Part shown: piece by piece, positions 51,292 through 61,111 of the stretch
Layout: each line of letters opens with the position of its first letter
How positions within the stretch are numbered: the stretch's first letter is position 1
Assembly (NCBI GenBank): GCA_963678215.1
Contig: OY782758.1
Coordinates: 1,860,001 to 1,924,000, forward strand
Length of the DNA: 64,000 bases
Origin: Thiobius zoothamnicola
Lineage (GTDB): Bacteria; Pseudomonadota; Gammaproteobacteria; Chromatiales; Chromatiaceae
Reading direction: 5' to 3'
Translations under genes and position numbers: made by a program
Notes under the pieces: generated by a model
Told to the model about the DNA's origin: nothing
Databases searched by the model: none
The model's input: only the letters and a program-made list of their open reading frames with translations

Positions 51292-52860
51292 TTATTGCGG
51301 GTTCTCTTTGGAGTTCGGGCGCATAAATAACATTTTTGTTTTGCGCTGCGTATGTTGGCGGAGCCATATCAGGAGGCTGCTCATCACAAAAAACAGCAGT
51401 GGCGCATCCCCCCAGAAAGCATAGGGCGTAACGCCGTGGCGCGGTTGCACCATGGCGGTGACGGTGGCTTGAGCGAATTGCGGCGCGCTTTGGCGTAATT
51501 GACCTTGGTGGCTGATTATAGCGGATATGCCAGTGCTGGTTGCGCGCAAAAAATCGCGTTGGCTTTCCAAAGCACGCATACGTGCTATCTGTAGATGTTG
51601 ATGCGGTGCTAATGAATCGCCAAACCAACTGTCATTGCTGGCATTCACCAAATAAGCCGCTTTTGGCAAGGCACGCAGCACTTCATTCGGGAAGGCATCT
51701 TCGTAACAAATATTGATCCCGGCCTGGTGTCCTGCCAAGGTGATCAGACCATCCTGGTTTTCGCCAGGGGAGAAATCAGACATCGGAATCTGGATGAAAT
51801 CCAATAGTGGTTTGAGTATGGGTTTAAACGGCATATATTCGCCGAAGGGCACCAGGTGTTGTTTGAAATATTCATCCCGCCCGGATACGCCTAAGCTGAT
51901 CATGGCGTTGTAATAGTGGCGATCCGTTTTTTTAACGACGATGCCTGTCAACAGATCGCGCTGTTGTTGTCGCATCACTTGATGTAAAGGCTGTAATAAA
52001 CTTTTCTCCACATGAATATCAAACATGGGGATGGCGGTTTCAGGCCATACGACCAAACGACTCTCAGGAACCTGTTGCGTGAGTGTTTGATAAAGGCTGA
52101 GCGTTTTTTGCAGTTGCCCTGGTTTCCATTTGTCATCCTGATTGATATTGCCTTGAATCAAACTGGCTTGAAAAGGTTGTGCATAAGCGGATGTCCATTC
52201 AACCTGTTGTAAGAGCCAGCCGCCAAACCAGAGTAAGCTGATCATCACCAAAGGCCAGATATCGCGGGATAACGTCAATAAGGCGGCTGACCAGGCGAGC
52301 ATGATACTGACCCCAAGCACGCCAAATACGGAGGCATAACCGGCTAAAGGCCAATCAATCTGGCTATAGCCAATCGATAACCAGGGGAAGCCGGTAAACA
52401 GCCAGCCGCGCAGCCACTCGACCAGCACCCAGATCAATGGTGCCAACCCGAGGGTGAAAATCAGCTTATGGGTATTGCGTCCCAATCGCTTGAGCAAACC
52501 GGCGAACAATGCATAGTAGGCGGCGGCGATAGCGACAAACCCCACTGTCGCCGCATAGGCGATGAATTGCCCGATGCCGCCAAATTGTATGATGCTGTTA
52601 TATACCCAGGATACGCCGAAACCCATCAGGCCAAGCCCGAAGGCATACCCCAAACCGATGGCGCGCGCGAGATTTTCGGTTTGCCAGAGCAAATGGAACA
52701 AGAGCGCCAAAGTGAACAGCATCACGACGCCATAGTTGAATGGCGCGAAGGCGGTCACGCTGACGGCGCCTGCGGCCAGCGCTAACAGCCATTGTAATAA
52801 ATAGGTGCGTATCCGCAGAGGGATAAAGCTGAATAACATTCGGTGTCGGGTAAATGTCAT
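51292..52860 (-). CDS. lnt: apolipoprotein N-acyltransferase
   Basis: 522 residues. Several N-terminal membrane helices (residues about 15-220) are followed by a nitrilase-fold catalytic domain with the Glu-Lys-Cys triad: Glu in RLVVWPETAIPMF, Lys in EYFKQHLVPFGEY, Cys in AGINICYEDAFPNEVLR. It transfers a third acyl chain to lipoproteins in the inner membrane. A last helix (APLLFFVMSSLLIWL) ends the protein. The usual neighbours ybeX and ybeY are not seen here. Confidence 0.95.
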   Translation of the reverse strand: MTFTRHRMLFSFIPLRIRTYLLQWLLALAAGAVSVTAFAPFNYGVVMLFTLALLFHLLWQTENLARAIGLGYAFGLGLMGFGVSWVYNSIIQFGGIGQFIAYAATVGFVAIAAAYYALFAGLLKRLGRNTHKLIFTLGLAPLIWVLVEWLRGWLFTGFPWLSIGYSQIDWPLAGYASVFGVLGVSIMLAWSAALLTLSRDIWPLVMISLLWFGGWLLQQVEWTSAYAQPFQASLIQGNINQDDKWKPGQLQKTLSLYQTLTQQVPESRLVVWPETAIPMFDIHVEKSLLQPLHQVMRQQQRDLLTGIVVKKTDRHYYNAMISLGVSGRDEYFKQHLVPFGEYMPFKPILKPLLDFIQIPMSDFSPGENQDGLITLAGHQAGINICYEDAFPNEVLRALPKAAYLVNASNDSWFGDSLAPHQHLQIARMRALESQRDFLRATSTGISAIISHQGQLRQSAPQFAQATVTAMVQPRHGVTPYAFWGDAPLLFFVMSSLLIWLRQHTQRKTKMLFMRPNSKENPQ

Positions 52861-52936
52861 GTACAGGATGACTTAAAGGTTAAGGCAGACTGCCCACTCT
52901 GTTCTCATAACCACATGATCCAAGTTGAGGGTAAGC

Positions 52937-55699
52937 TCAACGCATCACGATGACCCGTACGGCATCAAGTCGTACCCGGGTTTCTTGTAAATGGATGGCC
53001 AATAGCTCGCGGCGTGCGCTGACTTGTTCAATTTCATCTTCACGCACATTCGGGTTCACCGCTGCCAAAGCCTGTAAACGCGCTTCTTCCTCATTTAATG
53101 CCTTATTCATGTTTTGCATGGCTTGTTGAATGACGTGTTGGCTTTGCTCGGCGGCCAGTTGCTCACCGACTTTCAGCAAGAGTTTCAATTTGTCCGTTTG
53201 GGATTTGATGACGGCATGCGCCAGTTTTCTGTTTTGCGTCAGGCACATGCCTTGTAATTTTTCATGATCCATTGTGTCCGCATGGTCTTTGCCTTGATTA
53301 TCCAAGAGCAGACGATGACAGATGGGTGGCAGATAGCGTTGTGCTTCCAGAGCGGCGGGTGCCAGGCATTCGCTCATAAATAATAATTCAACGAACAAGG
53401 TACCGGTTTTGTAATCAGGCAGGCTGCACACGGTAACGGCGGCTGAGCCTAGCTCAATGCTGCTCAACATGTCCATGGCACCGCGCACCAGAGGGTGCTC
53501 CCAGGTGAGGAATTCACGATCTTCGTGCGTCAGCGCGTCTTGGCGGTTCCAGGTGACGATGATGCCATCCGATGCCAAACCGGGAAAATGTTCATGCCGC
53601 ATATGCGCGCCTTTGCGTACGTATTCGGCTTTACCTTTGATCGGTTGGTGGTCTACGCCAAAGGCATCCCAAAAACGGCTGATGTAACGTTTGACGGTTT
53701 TGTCTTTATCCGCTGCAGTGATTTGCTCAACCAGTTTTCCGGCTTTGTCGGGGTGGTGCGAATGGAGTTCCAACAGGCGATCCCGTCCGGATTCCAACTG
53801 CTCGCCCATTTGCTGGCTGAGTTGTTGGGTGGCTTGAATCAGTTGACTCAGTTGTTCAGGGTGTTGCAGTGTGTTTTCGAGTTGAGTGCCAAGCTCGGCA
53901 TAGACGGAGCTACCGACAGGACAGGTGGTGTTGAAGGCGTTCAGACCTTCGTGATACCAGCGGAACAACACCTCACTGCCACTGCCTTGCTGATAAGGCA
54001 CATGAATCTGAATGGCGTGTTGTTGGCCAATCCGGTCCAGCCGGCCTATGCGTTGTTCCAGCAAGCCTGGGATCATGGGGAGATCAAACAGAATTAAATG
54101 GTGCGCAAATTGGAAATTCCGCCCTTCAGAACCAATTTCGGAGCAAATTAAGGCTTGCGCGCCTTCTGCCGGATCAGCGAAAAACACCGCAGCGCGATCC
54201 CGTTCGACGATTTCCATATTTTCATGGAACATGGCGGCATGCATGGCTTCGTGCTCCAGCAAATAATCCCGCAGGCCAATCGCTGTTTTGGCATGCGCGC
54301 AGATCACCAGGACTTTTTTGGGCGTCAGTTCGCGTAACTTATCAATCAGCCAGGGCACGCGCGGGTCAATTTTTTGCCATTTGCGTGGATAGTGGGTTTC
54401 CGGTGTCAGACTGCCGATGTGCTTTTTATAGTCGGCAGCTAAAGGCAGCGGATAAGCATGGACCTCGCGCACGGGAAATCCTTTGATTGCCTGGCGGGTA
54501 TTGCGGAACAAGACCCGGCCCGTGCCATGGCGGTCCACCAGATGGCGGATGGTGGTTTCAGGGTCATCCAGATCCACCTCTCCCAACAGGTCGGCTAATT
54601 GGGTTTTGTCTGCATCGCTTAACGCCTGGCCTTGCAGGAGGCGCGCGGCCAATTCGGCGATCGGCGCATATTGCTGTTCCTCATCCAGAAATTGTTGGTA
54701 ATCATGGAAGCGTTGCGGATCCAACAGGCGCAAACGGGCAAAATGCCCTGCACGTCCTAATTGCTCTGGCGTTGCTGTCAAGAGTAATACGCCGGGCGTG
54801 GAACCCGCTAACGCTTCCACCAGTTCATAGGACAGACTGGCATTATCGGGCGACCACGCTAAATGATGGGCTTCGTCCACGACCAACAAATCCCATTGGC
54901 CTTGCAAAGCGGCCCGTGCCACGCTGGAGGCGCTGGTCAGAAATTCGAGGCTGCATAACACGCGCTGCGCGGATTGGAATGGGTTGGATTCGCTGCTGGC
55001 GTTGAACCGCGCATCATCATAAATCGAGAAACGGATGTTGAAGCGCCGTAACATCTCCACCAGCCATTGGTGAATCAATGCCTCGGGCACCACCACCAGC
55101 ACCCGTTTGACCCGTTCTGACAATAACAGACGATGCATGATCAGACCGGCTTCAATCGTTTTGCCCAGGCCAACTTCATCCGCCAACAGCACGCGCGGCG
55201 TTTGGCGGTTTGCCACCTCGTGTGCGATATACAATTGATGAGGCACCAGATCGATACGCGGGCCGACCAGCCCAAAGACGGGTGAGCGCCAGTTATTCGC
55301 GTTGTTGATCCAGGTTTGGTAACGCAGGCTGAACCAATGATCTGCATCCAGGCGTCCTGACAAGAGCTTATCGTGTGGCCGGTTCAGGCGTAGCCGATCA
55401 TTCAATTGTTGTTCTGGTAGTGCGACGGACCCGCCTTCGGCATTCTCACAAAGGTAGGTGAAAAGGCCATCCTGCTCCAGCTTGTCTTTGACGATCAGGG
55501 GCTGGCCGACAGCGTCTTCAATGGTGTCGCCTTCCGCAAAGCTGACGCGTAACAAGGGCGCGTTTTGCGCGGCGTAAGTTCGCTCTTCGCCGCTGGCAGT
55601 GAATATCACCTTAACCCTGCGGTTATCGGCCTCAACGACCAATCCCAATCCATTATCCGGTTCGGCTTCACTGATCCAACGTTGTCCAGAAACAAACAT
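52937..55699 (-). CDS. rapA: RNA polymerase-associated ATPase RapA
   Basis: 920 residues from ATG 55699, which matches the family start (FVSGQRWISEAEPDNGLGLV); an ATG 11 codons upstream is less likely. N-terminal Tudor-like domains, then a Swi2/Snf2 core: Walker A LLADEVGLGKTIEAGLIMHR, DEAH box LLVVDEAHHLAWS, motif III LLLTATPEQLGRAGHFARLR, and QRIGRLDRIGQQ (motif VI). The long C-terminal domain is typical. It recycles RNA polymerase after transcription. Confidence 0.95.
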   Translation of the reverse strand: MFVSGQRWISEAEPDNGLGLVVEADNRRVKVIFTASGEERTYAAQNAPLLRVSFAEGDTIEDAVGQPLIVKDKLEQDGLFTYLCENAEGGSVALPEQQLNDRLRLNRPHDKLLSGRLDADHWFSLRYQTWINNANNWRSPVFGLVGPRIDLVPHQLYIAHEVANRQTPRVLLADEVGLGKTIEAGLIMHRLLLSERVKRVLVVVPEALIHQWLVEMLRRFNIRFSIYDDARFNASSESNPFQSAQRVLCSLEFLTSASSVARAALQGQWDLLVVDEAHHLAWSPDNASLSYELVEALAGSTPGVLLLTATPEQLGRAGHFARLRLLDPQRFHDYQQFLDEEQQYAPIAELAARLLQGQALSDADKTQLADLLGEVDLDDPETTIRHLVDRHGTGRVLFRNTRQAIKGFPVREVHAYPLPLAADYKKHIGSLTPETHYPRKWQKIDPRVPWLIDKLRELTPKKVLVICAHAKTAIGLRDYLLEHEAMHAAMFHENMEIVERDRAAVFFADPAEGAQALICSEIGSEGRNFQFAHHLILFDLPMIPGLLEQRIGRLDRIGQQHAIQIHVPYQQGSGSEVLFRWYHEGLNAFNTTCPVGSSVYAELGTQLENTLQHPEQLSQLIQATQQLSQQMGEQLESGRDRLLELHSHHPDKAGKLVEQITAADKDKTVKRYISRFWDAFGVDHQPIKGKAEYVRKGAHMRHEHFPGLASDGIIVTWNRQDALTHEDREFLTWEHPLVRGAMDMLSSIELGSAAVTVCSLPDYKTGTLFVELLFMSECLAPAALEAQRYLPPICHRLLLDNQGKDHADTMDHEKLQGMCLTQNRKLAHAVIKSQTDKLKLLLKVGEQLAAEQSQHVIQQAMQNMNKALNEEEARLQALAAVNPNVREDEIEQVSARRELLAIHLQETRVRLDAVRVIVMR

Positions 55700-56002
55700 G
55701 CGCGCATTATTGTGGGGTAAAAGGCCCCGCATTCTAACAGCAATGTCTTATGCCTGTTGAATGCTGACTGATGCATTCGGGACCAACATTATCTCAAGCG
55801 ACAAAGGGGGCGTTATCAAGTGGGGTTACGTAATGCCTGGGGGCGATGGCTTTGCTACAAGCGTTATATGCCGTCTATCGGGGCGGGATTCCGGAAATTG
55901 CTGGCGCAGACAACGGAATTGATGAAAGGGGGCAAGCCAAAGCCAATTACCCGCCATTGAGGTTGTTGATCCATCCAGCGCGGTAACGGCATTTCCCCAG
56001 TC
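55700..56002. other. gap upstream of rapA
   Basis: 303 bp. It holds the rapA promoter region. A GTG-initiated 45-codon frame on the plus strand (near 55819-55960) has a basic ending, but no ribosome site or family match I can see. No repeats or RNA genes noticed. Confidence 0.3.
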
Positions 56003-56434
56003 TTATGACAATTTGTTTCGATTGAGGGGACGGATAATCCGCCTTAATTTTTGCTTGATGGCATCTGGTGGGTCATCAAGCATGATGATTCCCTCAGCGC
56101 CGATGAAGTGATTTAAATAGCTGTTGGCTTCTTCATTTTTTGCGATTAAGTAGATCATCGGTGGGTGATCCAGTCTGCGTAGTAACCATAGCAGATAGAG
56201 CGAAACGGATGATTCAATCATATGCGGGGAAATAAACAAGATGTCGAAAGGTTGGCTGGTTTTTAACGTTTCCACTGCAGCCAAGGCATGTTGAGTCTCG
56301 ATCAGCTCGGGTGACTTGGTGATGTTACGTAAAAACAGCCGTAGCCCCAGACGATTATTTTCGTTGTCATCCAGAATCAAAATACGTTGGCTACTGGCCA
56401 GATATAATCCACTTGTTTGAATGTCAGATACCAC
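56003..56434 (-). CDS. receiver-like protein lacking the phospho-acceptor Asp
   Basis: 143 residues with the fold of a response-regulator receiver: QRILILDDNENNRLGLRLFL gives the acidic pair (DD), and FDILFISPHMIES stands where hydrophobic-D-x-x-M is expected, with Ser in place of the acceptor Asp. The switch region MIYLIAKNEEANSYLNHF and GAEGIIMLDDPPDAI replace the usual T/S and Lys-Pro. Phosphotransfer is therefore unlikely. No output domain and no kinase nearby. It may bind a partner as a pseudo-receiver. Stand-alone gene. Confidence 0.65.
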   Translation of the reverse strand: MVSDIQTSGLYLASSQRILILDDNENNRLGLRLFLRNITKSPELIETQHALAAVETLKTSQPFDILFISPHMIESSVSLYLLWLLRRLDHPPMIYLIAKNEEANSYLNHFIGAEGIIMLDDPPDAIKQKLRRIIRPLNRNKLS

Positions 56435-56781
56435 GATAGCGTTTTATTGATGAGCAAAGTACAGTCATGTGTCACTTGTATCACCAATCAGACAAAAAGA
56501 AAAATCAGTTGAATCAAGCGGTTCTTCAAAACGATTTATTATCATCTTCGCGGAACTCGGTGAATCTCTGGCTTCCCAAGCGTCAATGGCGCAGGTTCGC
56601 GCGATGGAATTTTGTATGATATTTTGATGCCTTGATCTCCATACAGACGTCGTCCAGGATTCATTATCGTGAGTAAGAGACGGATTCACGGCATGTTTTG
56701 GCGAATCAGGGTTCCTGTTCAACGGATCGCCATTGCGCCTTGTGAACGATAATTGGGCATCAACGCTAAACAGAGGCTTTC
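56435..56781. other. gap between the receiver-like gene and the AI-2E-type transporter
   Basis: 347 bp. An 85-codon minus-strand frame (56465-56722) has no family resemblance or ribosome site and is not called. Presumably holds the divergent promoters of the two neighbours. No hairpin with a T-run seen. Confidence 0.3.
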
Positions 56782-57834
56782 ATGCGATTAATCACCGATT
56801 GGTTCAAGCGTACTTTTTCTGATCCGCAGATTGTTTTTCTGATCCTGGTTTTGATGGTCGGTTTCGCTGTCGTGTTGACGATGGGCGACATGCTGGCACC
56901 AGTACTGGCGAGCGTGGTGCTGGCTTATTTGCTGGATGGTCTGGTTCAGTTGCTGGAGGATTATGGGTTACCGCGCTGGCTTGCTTCGACTATTGTGTTC
57001 ATCGCTTTTATGGCGTTCGTGACGCTGATCCTGTTCGGCTTGATGCCGTTGTTGTCATTGCAGGTCACTCAATTGGTGCAACAGTTGCCGAACATTATCA
57101 GTGAAAGCCAGAAGGCGCTAATGACTTTGCCGGAGCGCTACCCGGAGGTGGTTTCTCCGGCGCAGGCGCAGGAACTGCTGGATACCGCGCGGCGCGAGAT
57201 TATTCTTTTCGCTCAGGGTGTTCTGAGCGTATCCATTTCTTCTGTGGTTGGCGTATTGACCATTGTTGTGTATTTGGTGCTCATGCCCATGTTGGTGTTC
57301 TTCTTTTTAAAGGACAAGCATACGATTCTGGCTTGGTTTGGCACTTTTTTGCCCCGGGACCGGGGTTTGGCGAATCGCGTCTGGTTTGAGGTTGACCGGC
57401 AGATCACCAATTACATGATTGGCAAATTCTGGGAAATTGTGATTGTCTGGGCCGCCAGTTTTGTGGTGTTCTGGATTTTCGGTTTGCAATACGCCATGTT
57501 GCTTTCTGTGCTGGTCGGCATTTCCGTTTTGATCCCTTATGTCGGGGCGACGGTCGTCACAGCGCCAGTGTTGCTGATCGCCTGGTTCCAATGGGGCTGG
57601 GGGCCGGACTTTATCTGGCTGACCATTGTGTATTTCATTATTCACGCCATTGATGGCAATGTATTGGTGCCCTTATTGTTTGGCGAAGCGGTCAGCCTGC
57701 ATCCCGTCGCCATTATCGTCGCCATTCTGGTATTTGGTGGGCTGTGGGGGTTTTGGGGAATATTTTTCGCAATCCCTTTAGCGACTTTGGTGAATGCCAT
57801 TTTGCGTTCCTGGCCCAAGCATTTGGTGACTTGA
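56782..57834 (+). CDS. AI-2E family transporter (PerM-like)
   Basis: 350 residues with about eight membrane helices. The start IVFLILVLMVGFAVVLTMGD and MLAPVLASVVLAYLLDGLVQ is typical of the family, as are LLSVLVGISVLIPYVGATVV (the central conserved box) and LLFGEAVSLHPVAIIVAILV near the C-terminus. Family members export or take up small molecules or ions; a role in autoinducer-2 export is known only for some. Single gene. Confidence 0.88.
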   Translation: MRLITDWFKRTFSDPQIVFLILVLMVGFAVVLTMGDMLAPVLASVVLAYLLDGLVQLLEDYGLPRWLASTIVFIAFMAFVTLILFGLMPLLSLQVTQLVQQLPNIISESQKALMTLPERYPEVVSPAQAQELLDTARREIILFAQGVLSVSISSVVGVLTIVVYLVLMPMLVFFFLKDKHTILAWFGTFLPRDRGLANRVWFEVDRQITNYMIGKFWEIVIVWAASFVVFWIFGLQYAMLLSVLVGISVLIPYVGATVVTAPVLLIAWFQWGWGPDFIWLTIVYFIIHAIDGNVLVPLLFGEAVSLHPVAIIVAILVFGGLWGFWGIFFAIPLATLVNAILRSWPKHLVT

Positions 57835-57865
57835 TAGGGCAGCCTGTTGATGCTTCCCATCTATT

Positions 57866-60457
57866 TTATTGTGATTGAACCTGAATGCGGCAAAGCGCCT
57901 GCATGCCGCAACGGGCGCAGGCTTGATCATTTTTAGGTGCAATGTCCGCCCGTCCCTGGCGGATTTCCATCGCCAATGCCTCCAGAATATGCCGCCAGCG
58001 GACTAATAAGGTTTGCCACTGTTCATCTGGTGCTTCCGCGTCGGGCAGGCGAGCGCCAGGCGCAATCTCCTGGTCGGATGTGATGCCAAAAAACCGATTG
58101 CGTTTATCGTTCACCTGGGCGATTAAAGCCGCCGCCGGTTTTTCCGTCTGGATGCAATACAGCGGCACTTGCAAATCGCTCGGGCGTTCATCCAGCCAAT
58201 CGGGATTTGCCGTCACGCCGCTTTTGTAATCAATGATGACCAGGCTGCCGTTCTCCAATTCATCAATCCGGTCGGCTTGTAAGCGTAATGGCAATTGGTT
58301 GAGCGTCATCAGTTGACGTTTTTCCAGTTGATTGATGCGGAATGGCTGGATGCGTTCTTTCTCCAACGTCAGCCAGTCGGCGACTAACCGGGTCAGCCGG
58401 TCGATTTCCAGACGGATAAAGGGCGGGGTGAATACGTCAGGGCGATGATGGCTGAAGTCGTTCAACACGGATGTCGCGGCGGATTTGATCAGGTGTTTCA
58501 GCGCCGCCTGATCCAGGCGATGAAGCTGATCCGAGTCCTGAATATTCAGCCAGACAGTTTGTAACAATTGGTGCAGAATTTGCCCGTTCAGTCTGCCGTC
58601 TGGCGCTGTTTGGGTGGTTGGCAGGGGTTGTGCCTGTAAACGGAAACGAGCGACAGCCTGGAAGGGACAGATGGATTGCGCATTGAGTAAATGGCTGCCG
58701 CCGCTGGGCGATGGTTGAGGTGGGACGGCCTCAGGTGCCGGCAATGGATCAGTCGTGCCGGTCTGCCTGGCTGCCTGGCGCAGCGGTGAATCAGCGTTGA
58801 TGTTCAATGCGGCATACTGAATTTCAGGCCATGCGCGAATGAGTGCGCTTGGGCTATGTTCCTGATCGTCATGTCGGCGTGCATAACTGGCGATGATTTG
58901 CCTGCTGGCATGGCACAGGCCTTGAGTCAGGCGTTCTGCATAGCGCAGTTCCCTGGCGGAAGACGCGTGTGGCATGCCTTCTTCGCGCTGCAATTGTATT
59001 GGCAGTAAAGGGTTGGGAGCGGCTGGCGGTGGCCATTGTTGATGATCCATGCCAAGCAGCCAGAGGCTATCGAATGGCATGCCAGCGGTCTCCAGAATGC
59101 CCAGCACAGAAAGCCTGCCGCCAGGTGCCTTGGGCTGGAAAAGACTTTCCTCACAGAGTTGACGGAGCTTGTTCACCGCTTCGGCGAGCGACATTTTCGG
59201 TTTCACCAGACTGAGGCTGGCGAATTCGTTGATCAGTCGGCGGAGTCGTTCGGCCTGCTGATATTCATGGCTGTTCAGGCTTTGTTCGCCGGGCCAACCG
59301 AGCGTGTTGAAAATTCGCAGCAGGTAGCCGGACCAATCCTCCGGGCTTGCCTGCCTGGGAAGTTGTGCCACCCAGGCATTCAGGGTCGCCAGCCGATCCG
59401 CCAGGTCCGCTGCTTCATGGGCCTGGGCTTTTTCCAACAGGCTGGCAGGCGTCAGTTGCGGCGCCCCTTCGTCATGAAGCTTGAAATCCAGAGTCGCGCG
59501 TTTGCTCCATTCCTCGCGGTGGCCGCCGATAAACGGGGAGCCGAGTATGACGCTGATGTCCTGTAAAGGTATGGGGTTGGGTTGAGTCAGTTGCAGTGCT
59601 AATAACAATTGGGCGATCAGTGGGTAGTCCGCCAAGGGTTGGCCGAGCGAAACATTAAAATCCAGCCTGTCTGTCGCGCCGGGCAGCAAGGTATGTGGGT
59701 TGATGATTTCACGTAAAACCGGCACCAGTTTACTTTTTTGTCGGCGCAAATCCGGGCTGATGATGGCGATATGCTGGCGGGTTGTTTGCGTCAGTTGGTG
59801 TCTGGCCCAACAGGCGGCGGCATGCATTTCATCTTCCAGGTTGTCGAATGCGATATGGCAAGTTTCAGCCGTCTGCTGGGGTTGTTCCGGTATGCTGACA
59901 TCCAGTTGATCCAGCAATGCTTGTTGTTGTGGGTTGATATCGTCAAAACCCATGAGCTGGATTGGTTCATCCAGATTAAGCTGGCCGGCTTGCAGCCCAG
60001 CCAAACACAAATCGATTAGTTCAGCCTGGGTGATGAAATGATTTTTGCGGCAATAACGACGAAACTTTTTTTGCCAATTCAGAAAGCACTGTGTTTCTTC
60101 ATTGGCGTATTGTTCAATCCGGCTTTGCGGCAATAACCAGGCATGCATCAATTGCCAGGCTTGTTGAGCCGTTTTAGCGGCTGATTTCGGGTTGAACAGT
60201 GCTGGATGATGTCGGCTGACAATCTGTTCCCATAGCGTTTTTTCCTGATGCGCATTCAACAAAATACGTTGATTAAAACCGATGTCTGTCAGCGTCTCAT
60301 ATTGACGTTGTAACCAGGCGGACCAGGGAAGAATATTCGGCGCCCGCCAGACCCGTTGACCCGATGCGGCTTGCTGTTGGTCGTATTGTTGTTGTAATTC
60401 ACGCGCCAAATGGTTGTTGACGGTGAGCACCTGAGTATTTTCATCAATTGGTATCAT
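57866..60457 (-). CDS. AddB-like PD-(D/E)XK nuclease, probable DNA repair protein
   Basis: 863 residues. The N-terminal half is an inactivated helicase-like region (VLTVNNHLARELQQQYDQQQ, QLMGFDDINPQQQALLDQLD), and SLWLLGMDHQQWPPPAAPNP follows a motif-like region. The C-terminal nuclease has GSLVIIDYKSGVTANPDW (Asp-x-Lys site) and ends with CARCGMQALCRI, probably part of an Fe-S staple. This matches the family of probable DNA repair proteins found in gammaproteobacteria. It overlaps the PqiA-like gene by 14 bp. No AddA/RecB homologue is next to it. Confidence 0.8.
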   Translation of the reverse strand: MIPIDENTQVLTVNNHLARELQQQYDQQQAASGQRVWRAPNILPWSAWLQRQYETLTDIGFNQRILLNAHQEKTLWEQIVSRHHPALFNPKSAAKTAQQAWQLMHAWLLPQSRIEQYANEETQCFLNWQKKFRRYCRKNHFITQAELIDLCLAGLQAGQLNLDEPIQLMGFDDINPQQQALLDQLDVSIPEQPQQTAETCHIAFDNLEDEMHAAACWARHQLTQTTRQHIAIISPDLRRQKSKLVPVLREIINPHTLLPGATDRLDFNVSLGQPLADYPLIAQLLLALQLTQPNPIPLQDISVILGSPFIGGHREEWSKRATLDFKLHDEGAPQLTPASLLEKAQAHEAADLADRLATLNAWVAQLPRQASPEDWSGYLLRIFNTLGWPGEQSLNSHEYQQAERLRRLINEFASLSLVKPKMSLAEAVNKLRQLCEESLFQPKAPGGRLSVLGILETAGMPFDSLWLLGMDHQQWPPPAAPNPLLPIQLQREEGMPHASSARELRYAERLTQGLCHASRQIIASYARRHDDQEHSPSALIRAWPEIQYAALNINADSPLRQAARQTGTTDPLPAPEAVPPQPSPSGGSHLLNAQSICPFQAVARFRLQAQPLPTTQTAPDGRLNGQILHQLLQTVWLNIQDSDQLHRLDQAALKHLIKSAATSVLNDFSHHRPDVFTPPFIRLEIDRLTRLVADWLTLEKERIQPFRINQLEKRQLMTLNQLPLRLQADRIDELENGSLVIIDYKSGVTANPDWLDERPSDLQVPLYCIQTEKPAAALIAQVNDKRNRFFGITSDQEIAPGARLPDAEAPDEQWQTLLVRWRHILEALAMEIRQGRADIAPKNDQACARCGMQALCRIQVQSQ

Positions 60458-60920
60458 GTCGGCTAATCCAGTGCGAAACCCATAAGGTGATCACCACGCT
60501 TGCGGCGAATGCATACAAACCCGGTTCAATGCTGGCCTGAGCCAGCGCATCCAGTTTGATGCTGACTACTAACATGGCTACCACGAATACATCCAGCATT
60601 GACCATTTGCCATAGATCGCCACGCGCCGCAGCCAGCGTTGATGACGCGCGGGGTTGTTGGAGGGTTGATGACAAACCATCAGCAATAAAGCGATTTTAC
60701 CGATCGGAAAAATCACGCTGAACATCAAAATCAGCATAAATAATCCCCATTCAGAGGTTGACCATAATTGTTGCAGTGCGGATAGCAAACTGACGGTGTT
60801 GGCAAACACGTAAAATTTTTCCACGGTGATCATTGGCGCATATAAGCCGATCAACAATAGGCCTAATGCGCTATACAACAGTAAATTGACCAGTCTGTTT
60901 TTGCACAGCATGTTGCTCAT
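60444..60920 (-). CDS. PqiA-family membrane protein
   Basis: 158 residues with four membrane helices. LLIGLYAPMITVEKFYVFAN and SLLSALQQLW start the family module; FSVIFPIGKIALLLMVCHQP and YGKWSMLDVFVVAMLVVSIK are the conserved later helices. This is the single-module paraquat-inducible protein A form. PqiA proteins act with MCE-type lipid transport systems; no pqiB is adjacent. It overlaps the AddB-like gene downstream, so the two are probably co-expressed. Confidence 0.85.
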   Translation of the reverse strand: MSNMLCKNRLVNLLLYSALGLLLIGLYAPMITVEKFYVFANTVSLLSALQQLWSTSEWGLFMLILMFSVIFPIGKIALLLMVCHQPSNNPARHQRWLRRVAIYGKWSMLDVFVVAMLVVSIKLDALAQASIEPGLYAFAASVVITLWVSHWISRHDTN

Positions 60921-61111
60921 GATTGATGCCGGTGAAATCGTTGGCTTGATGCGTTGTGGCGTTTGATGGGGATTTTCGGGATTGGATTTACAGATAGGCT
61001 GGTTTTTATCATACTCTTTCGCATTTTACCTGACGGTGGCCATGGTGTGCTGAAGGCCAGCATGTATCAGGTCGTTTCAGGTTTTTCAGCAAATTGTCGA
61101 TGAGGTAAAGC

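Noticed and set aside
53495..54097. 200-codon open frame on the plus strand
   Set aside because: Antisense to rapA; no family features.
56465..56722. 85-codon minus-strand frame
   Set aside because: No ribosome site, low-complexity composition and no resemblance to a known family.
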